NCBI GenBank assembly: GCA_910589145.1 | Contig: CAJUSD010000008.1 | Location: forward strand, 33,245 to 97,244 | Origin: an uncultured Oscillospiraceae bacterium | GTDB taxonomy: Bacteria; Bacillota; Clostridia; Oscillospirales; Ruminococcaceae | Direction of reading: 5' to 3' | DNA length: 64,000 nucleotides | In this document: one piece after another, positions 60,841 through 64,000 of the stretch | Layout: every line of letters starts with the position of its first letter | Numbering within the stretch: the first letter of the stretch is position 1 | The notes under the pieces: generated by a model | Told to the model about the DNA's origin: nothing | The model's database searches: none | What the model saw: only the letters and a program-made list of their open reading frames with translations | Made by a program: the position numbers and the translations under genes

Positions 60841-60899
60841 GTTATGTATCCTCCTTATTTTTGACGGTCTAAAATAATTATACTATGCTGTAAAGGGTT

Positions 60900-61967
60900 T
60901 TACAAGGACTGCTGTAAAAATTCTTCAATCTGCCTGTCCATACAAAGCCTGACATCTCCACCGCTTAACCAGCATTTGCTCCATTCGACGGTTTTTTGTA
61001 CTGCCATATCCACATTCCAGTGAGGATTCCATCCGAAAACGGATTTTAATTTGGAACAATCCAGTTTCAATATATTTGCTTCATGGGGACCGCCGTCATA
61101 GCAGTTAATCCATTTTACCCCATCGCCCCAGTATTTTACAAACAGATCTGCTAATTGTCCTGTTTGGAAGCAGTCCTGTTCATTTGGCCCAACATTATAG
61201 CTGCCGGTGTATTTTTTGTCACTGTATTGCATTGCGGCAATCATCAAATAGACATACAGAGGTTCTAAAACATGTTGATATGGCCTTATGGAAAATGGAT
61301 TTCGGATAATGATATCTGTTTTTTGAGCTGCTGCACGGATACAATCCGGTAAAATTCTGTCCTTGGCAAAATCCCCGCCGCCGATTACATTGCCGGCACG
61401 GGCAGTTGAAACAGCGGCTCTGCCGTCCTGGAAAAAGCTGTTTTGGTAGGAATGTGTTACAAGTTCCGAACATGACTTGGAATTGGAATATGGATCGAAC
61501 CCATCCAGCTCCTCATTTTCGCGGTAACTCCAAACCCATTCTTTATTTAAATAAACTTTATCAGTTGTGACATTTAAAAAAGATTTTACAGAAGGACAGC
61601 TGCGAATACATTCCAAAATATTAACAGTGCCCATAACATTGGTTTCATAGGTATACCTTGGATTTTCATAGCTTTCCCGCACAATCGGCTGTGCAGCAAG
61701 GTGGAATACAATTTCCGGCTGGGCACTGTTAAATGCCTCTTTCAGCTTTTGGAAATCCCTGATATCACCAATCACAGAATGAACATCCTGTTCAATCCCT
61801 GCCAACTGAAACAGGGAAGGATCAGTAGGAGGTGTTAAGGAATATCCAGTTATCTCTGCTCCCGAATGGGAAAGTAATTTGCAAAGCCAGGAACCTTTAA
61901 AACCAGTGTGGCCTGTGACAAAGACCTTTTTTCCCTTGTAAAACGATAGATCAAAGTTCATTTTCAT
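60900..61967 (-). CDS. rfbG: CDP-glucose 4,6-dehydratase
   Basis: 355 residues. Extended SDR with TGHTGFKGSWLCKLL (NAD site), VTTDKVYLNKEWVWSYRENEELDGFDPYSNSKSCSE carrying the Tyr-x3-Lys pair, and RAGNVIGGGDFAKDRILPDCIRA, the signature of RfbG/AscB rather than dTDP-glucose dehydratases. Makes CDP-4-keto-6-deoxyglucose. Last visible gene of the surface-sugar cluster, seven bases after the SDR gene. The CDP-glucose synthase (rfbF) is not in the window. Confidence 0.93.
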   Translation of the reverse strand: MKMNFDLSFYKGKKVFVTGHTGFKGSWLCKLLSHSGAEITGYSLTPPTDPSLFQLAGIEQDVHSVIGDIRDFQKLKEAFNSAQPEIVFHLAAQPIVRESYENPRYTYETNVMGTVNILECIRSCPSVKSFLNVTTDKVYLNKEWVWSYRENEELDGFDPYSNSKSCSELVTHSYQNSFFQDGRAAVSTARAGNVIGGGDFAKDRILPDCIRAAAQKTDIIIRNPFSIRPYQHVLEPLYVYLMIAAMQYSDKKYTGSYNVGPNEQDCFQTGQLADLFVKYWGDGVKWINCYDGGPHEANILKLDCSKLKSVFGWNPHWNVDMAVQKTVEWSKCWLSGGDVRLCMDRQIEEFLQQSL

Positions 61968-61974
61968 TTCCTCT

Positions 61975-62859
61975 TTACATTGTCCAAAAACGTTTTAAGC
62001 CTTCTTCCAAACTTACCTTTGGGCTCCATCCGGGAACTATGGGGAATAGGCGTATTGCTTTTTGGATTTCTTGATTTGGGTGGCTTTGCCCCCATTCTGC
62101 TTTTAAATTTATCTCATTGACTTTCAGAAAGAGCTCTACTGTTTCCCGTAAAGAACGAATGTCGCCAGAGGAAATTTGATAGGTTTGGTTTGTTTCTGTA
62201 TTGTCAAATAAATCCATGCTTTTTATTAAACCCTGTACAACATCGTCGATAAATATCGCATCAAAATCTTGAAGTCCATCTGAAAAGGAAACAGTTTTAT
62301 TTTCTAAAACGGCCTTTTTGACTACATTGAGTATTGTGCCATGCTGATCCTTTGGTCCATATGTATTTGAAATTGCAAGTGTAACCGAACGAATTTGATT
62401 TGTTTCAGTATAGTATCGAATGATATCGGAAAACGCCAACTTTGTAGCCCCATAAAGATTTACAGGAACGTAATTTACTCCGTTAAAGTGACGCATAATG
62501 GAAATAGAGCTTGTATAGATCAAATGGGTACACCCGGATTGCGCCATTGCTTCCAACAACTGACCACCGAATACAATATTGCTTTGATATAAAGCTGATA
62601 AACTAGGTTTCTCATTTTTTCCGGTGTAATAGCCCGCAAGATGATATATAATATCCGGCTTAAAAGTTTGTAATGTTTCTAATACGCTTTCATAAGTCCC
62701 ATCATAGTATGCTAGTTCCAAACCATCTCCCCAATTATCGAGATATGTTTTGTTTAAAGGGGTTCTGGCTAAACCAAGTATAGTATTATTTTTTTGCAGT
62801 TCTTTTACAAGAAAGGACCCTATATAACCAGTAACTCCTGTAATCAAAATTCGTTTCAT
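61975..62859 (-). CDS. NAD(P)-dependent sugar epimerase/reductase (extended SDR)
   Basis: 294 residues from the ATG at 62859 (AAGGAG 12 bases upstream); longer in-frame starts to 62901 overlap the epimerase gene. GVTGYIGSFLVKEL binds NAD(P); YTSSISIMRHF and YGATKLAF carry the Ser and Tyr-x3-Lys. In a CDP-sugar cluster this is the position of the final 4-keto reductase (AscF-, Prt- or Abe-like) that decides which dideoxyhexose is made. Which one cannot be told. Confidence 0.82.
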   Translation of the reverse strand: MKRILITGVTGYIGSFLVKELQKNNTILGLARTPLNKTYLDNWGDGLELAYYDGTYESVLETLQTFKPDIIYHLAGYYTGKNEKPSLSALYQSNIVFGGQLLEAMAQSGCTHLIYTSSISIMRHFNGVNYVPVNLYGATKLAFSDIIRYYTETNQIRSVTLAISNTYGPKDQHGTILNVVKKAVLENKTVSFSDGLQDFDAIFIDDVVQGLIKSMDLFDNTETNQTYQISSGDIRSLRETVELFLKVNEINLKAEWGQSHPNQEIQKAIRLFPIVPGWSPKVSLEEGLKRFWTM

Positions 62860-62875
62860 AATATAGCCGTGCTCC

Positions 62876-63442
62876 TTATAAATATCCATACCGGTTGACA
62901 AATTCTGAAACGCTGGGAAGCTTTCTGTCTTTTTCGGAAATGGTTAATTCGTTTATATCTTGTATAGGCCAGTTGATTGCAAGCTCTTTGTCCTCCCATA
63001 ACACCCCAGTATCGGAGGACGCATCATATTTACTGCCGCATACATAAGCAACAATTGTATTGTCCTCCAATGCCTGAAATCCATGGGCGAAGCCCTGCGG
63101 GATATATATCATTTTATGATTTTCATCGGACAATGAGAATCCTTCCCAGCTTTTAGCTGTTTTAGAGGTTTTTCTTAAATCAACGGCCACATCGTAAATA
63201 CTTCCACTCACGACAAAAACCAATTTGTCCTGTGGTTTTTTATACTGAAAGTGCATCCCCCTGATAGTGCCTTTTTTGGATTTGGAGAAAAATATCTCAT
63301 AAGGGGAAAAAGGGGTATGATGATCCAAAAACTCTCCCCACTCGAAATTTTTCATAAAATACCCACGATCATCTGCAGCAAAAAAAGGTTGGATAATTTT
63401 TAAACCTTCCAATCTGGTTTCATTAAATTGAAATGGGTTCAT
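62876..63442 (-). CDS. rfbC: NDP-4-keto-6-deoxyhexose 3,5-epimerase-like (RfbC family)
   Basis: 188 residues, cupin fold. IRGMHFQYKKPQDKLVFVVSGSIYDVAVDLRK and YIPQGFAHGFQALEDNTIVAYVC are the family signatures with catalytic His near 67 and the later Tyr/Asp. Usually acts on dTDP-4-keto-6-deoxyglucose, but here it lies between CDP-sugar genes (overlapping rfbH by 20 bases), so a CDP-linked substrate as for AscE is likely. Confidence 0.88.
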   Translation of the reverse strand: MNPFQFNETRLEGLKIIQPFFAADDRGYFMKNFEWGEFLDHHTPFSPYEIFFSKSKKGTIRGMHFQYKKPQDKLVFVVSGSIYDVAVDLRKTSKTAKSWEGFSLSDENHKMIYIPQGFAHGFQALEDNTIVAYVCGSKYDASSDTGVLWEDKELAINWPIQDINELTISEKDRKLPSVSEFVNRYGYL

Positions 63443-64000
63443 CTGTTACCGCCCTTTCAATAGATTGAATCATATAGTCTATTTCCTCCTTGGATAGACC
63501 GGGATATACCCCCACCCAAAAGGCTGAATTCAAAACCCTGTCCGTCTGTTCCAAATTGCCTATACTGCGGTAAGAGCCGCCCATCGCCTTAATATGTTCC
63601 ATACATGGATGACGCAGCAAATTCCCTCCAAATAACATTCTGGTTTGAATTCCGTTTTCCTCTAAACGTTTAACTATTGGTGTTCTGGCACCTTCCTGCT
63701 TACACATAATAAGGAGGCCAAACCAGCTTGGATTGGCGTTTTCACAAGAAACCGGGAGTTCTATATACTCCTGCAAGTGTTTTAAACCATTATAAATGGT
63801 TTGGTAATTTTTACGCCTTTTCTGGGAAAAAGATGGGAGTCTTTCCAACTGAACACACCCAATCGCTGCCTGCATATCAGTTGCCTTCAAATTATATCCA
63901 AAATGGGAATAAACATATTTGTGGTCATATCCTAATGGGAGGCTGCCAAATTGCCCATCAAACCTATGCCCGCACCGATTATCCTGCCCGGAAGCACAAA
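63423..64000 (-). CDS. rfbH: CDP-6-deoxy-xylo-4-hexulose 3-dehydrase, C-terminal part (N-terminus outside window)
   Basis: About 192 residues are visible; the frame continues past 64000. Sequence starts ..CASGQDNRCGHRFDGQFGSL.. and continues with GYDHKYVYSHFGYNLKATDMQAAIG, the RfbH/E1 signature of PMP-dependent, iron-sulfur 3-dehydrases; Cys residues here fit the [2Fe-2S] region. Then NPSWFGLLIMCKQEGARTPIVKRLEENGIQTRMLFGGNLLRHP. Removes the C3 hydroxyl of CDP-4-keto-6-deoxyglucose on the way to 3,6-dideoxyhexoses. Overlaps rfbC by 20 bases. Confidence 0.92.
   Translation of the reverse strand, partial: CASGQDNRCGHRFDGQFGSLPLGYDHKYVYSHFGYNLKATDMQAAIGCVQLERLPSFSQKRRKNYQTIYNGLKHLQEYIELPVSCENANPSWFGLLIMCKQEGARTPIVKRLEENGIQTRMLFGGNLLRHPCMEHIKAMGGSYRSIGNLEQTDRVLNSAFWVGVYPGLSKEEIDYMIQSIERAVTDEPISI

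Noticed and set aside
1..64000. CRISPR array, prophage or complete insertion sequence
   Set aside because: No regularly spaced repeats, integrase, phage structural genes or intact transposase were found; the Rpn gene is a nuclease family member named transposase-like but without terminal repeats.

Overview
The window reads as a chromosomal segment of a strictly anaerobic, low-to-mid GC Gram-positive bacterium of the class Clostridia, most likely a gut member of the Oscillospirales/Ruminococcaceae. The grounds are a clostridial single-chain PurL, a rimP-nusA-rnpM-ylxQ-infB-rbfA-nrnA-truB-ribF operon with a very Gln/Gly-rich IF-2 linker, strong AGGAGG ribosome binding sites with many TTG/GTG starts, two large hybrid histidine kinases, ferritin-like, CooS-like and Hcp-like oxygen-sensitive proteins, and a Bce-type peptide-antibiotic detoxification module. 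No lineage marker such as 16S rRNA is present, so the assignment is an inference.

Layout: 1-2053 (minus) holds a cut-off AAA-type protein, a ferritin-like protein and an AlaX-type alanyl-tRNA editing protein. 2380-5992 (plus) is a SLOG-fold protein and a membrane hybrid histidine kinase. 6068-9787 (minus) is purL. 10280-19445 (minus) is the nine-gene translation/transcription operon, driven by two tandem look-alike promoters, with a 16-bp perfect hairpin in the leader and a strong terminator after ribF. 19708-24296 (minus) is a four-gene operon: a divergent CooS-like protein, CooF-like ferredoxin, FAD/NAD oxidoreductase and UroD-family protein. 24539-32111 holds a serine-rich lipoprotein, a cytosolic hybrid kinase, two translationally coupled WYL regulators and a GNAT acetyltransferase.

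32321-35659 (plus) is an accessory patch: a ferredoxin-like protein, a protein that is only the N-terminal helical domain of hybrid cluster protein, a PhnP-like hydrolase, and an Rpn-family nuclease gene. The Rpn gene carries an internal Shine-Dalgarno/ATG for its own C-terminal 100 residues, and exactly that unit is duplicated downstream as a free-standing ORF. This resembles the Rpn nuclease/intragenic-antitoxin arrangement and is the most striking feature of the window. 36737-41472 (plus) is a BceRS-BceAB module with a candidate operator and a small lipoprotein. 41640-45192 (minus) is a heterodimeric ABC exporter. 46460-48480 (minus) has ychF and mntP, the latter behind a yybP-ykoY manganese riboswitch with a visible terminator. 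48736-52677 (plus) is a sugar-type ABC importer without an ATPase, followed by a membrane-fusion-like protein; then come MATE, metallophosphoesterase and an AT-rich GIY-YIG gene.

56787-60840 (minus) holds a small P-loop protein, pgi, a D,D-carboxypeptidase and a HIT protein. The window ends in a CDP-deoxyhexose cluster (rfbH partial, rfbC-like, SDR, rfbG) for a 3,6-dideoxyhexose surface sugar. Intergenic regions carry a dispersed hairpin repeat family (at least six copies) and one 109-bp MITE-like palindrome. No rRNA, tRNA, CRISPR array, prophage or intact insertion sequence was seen.
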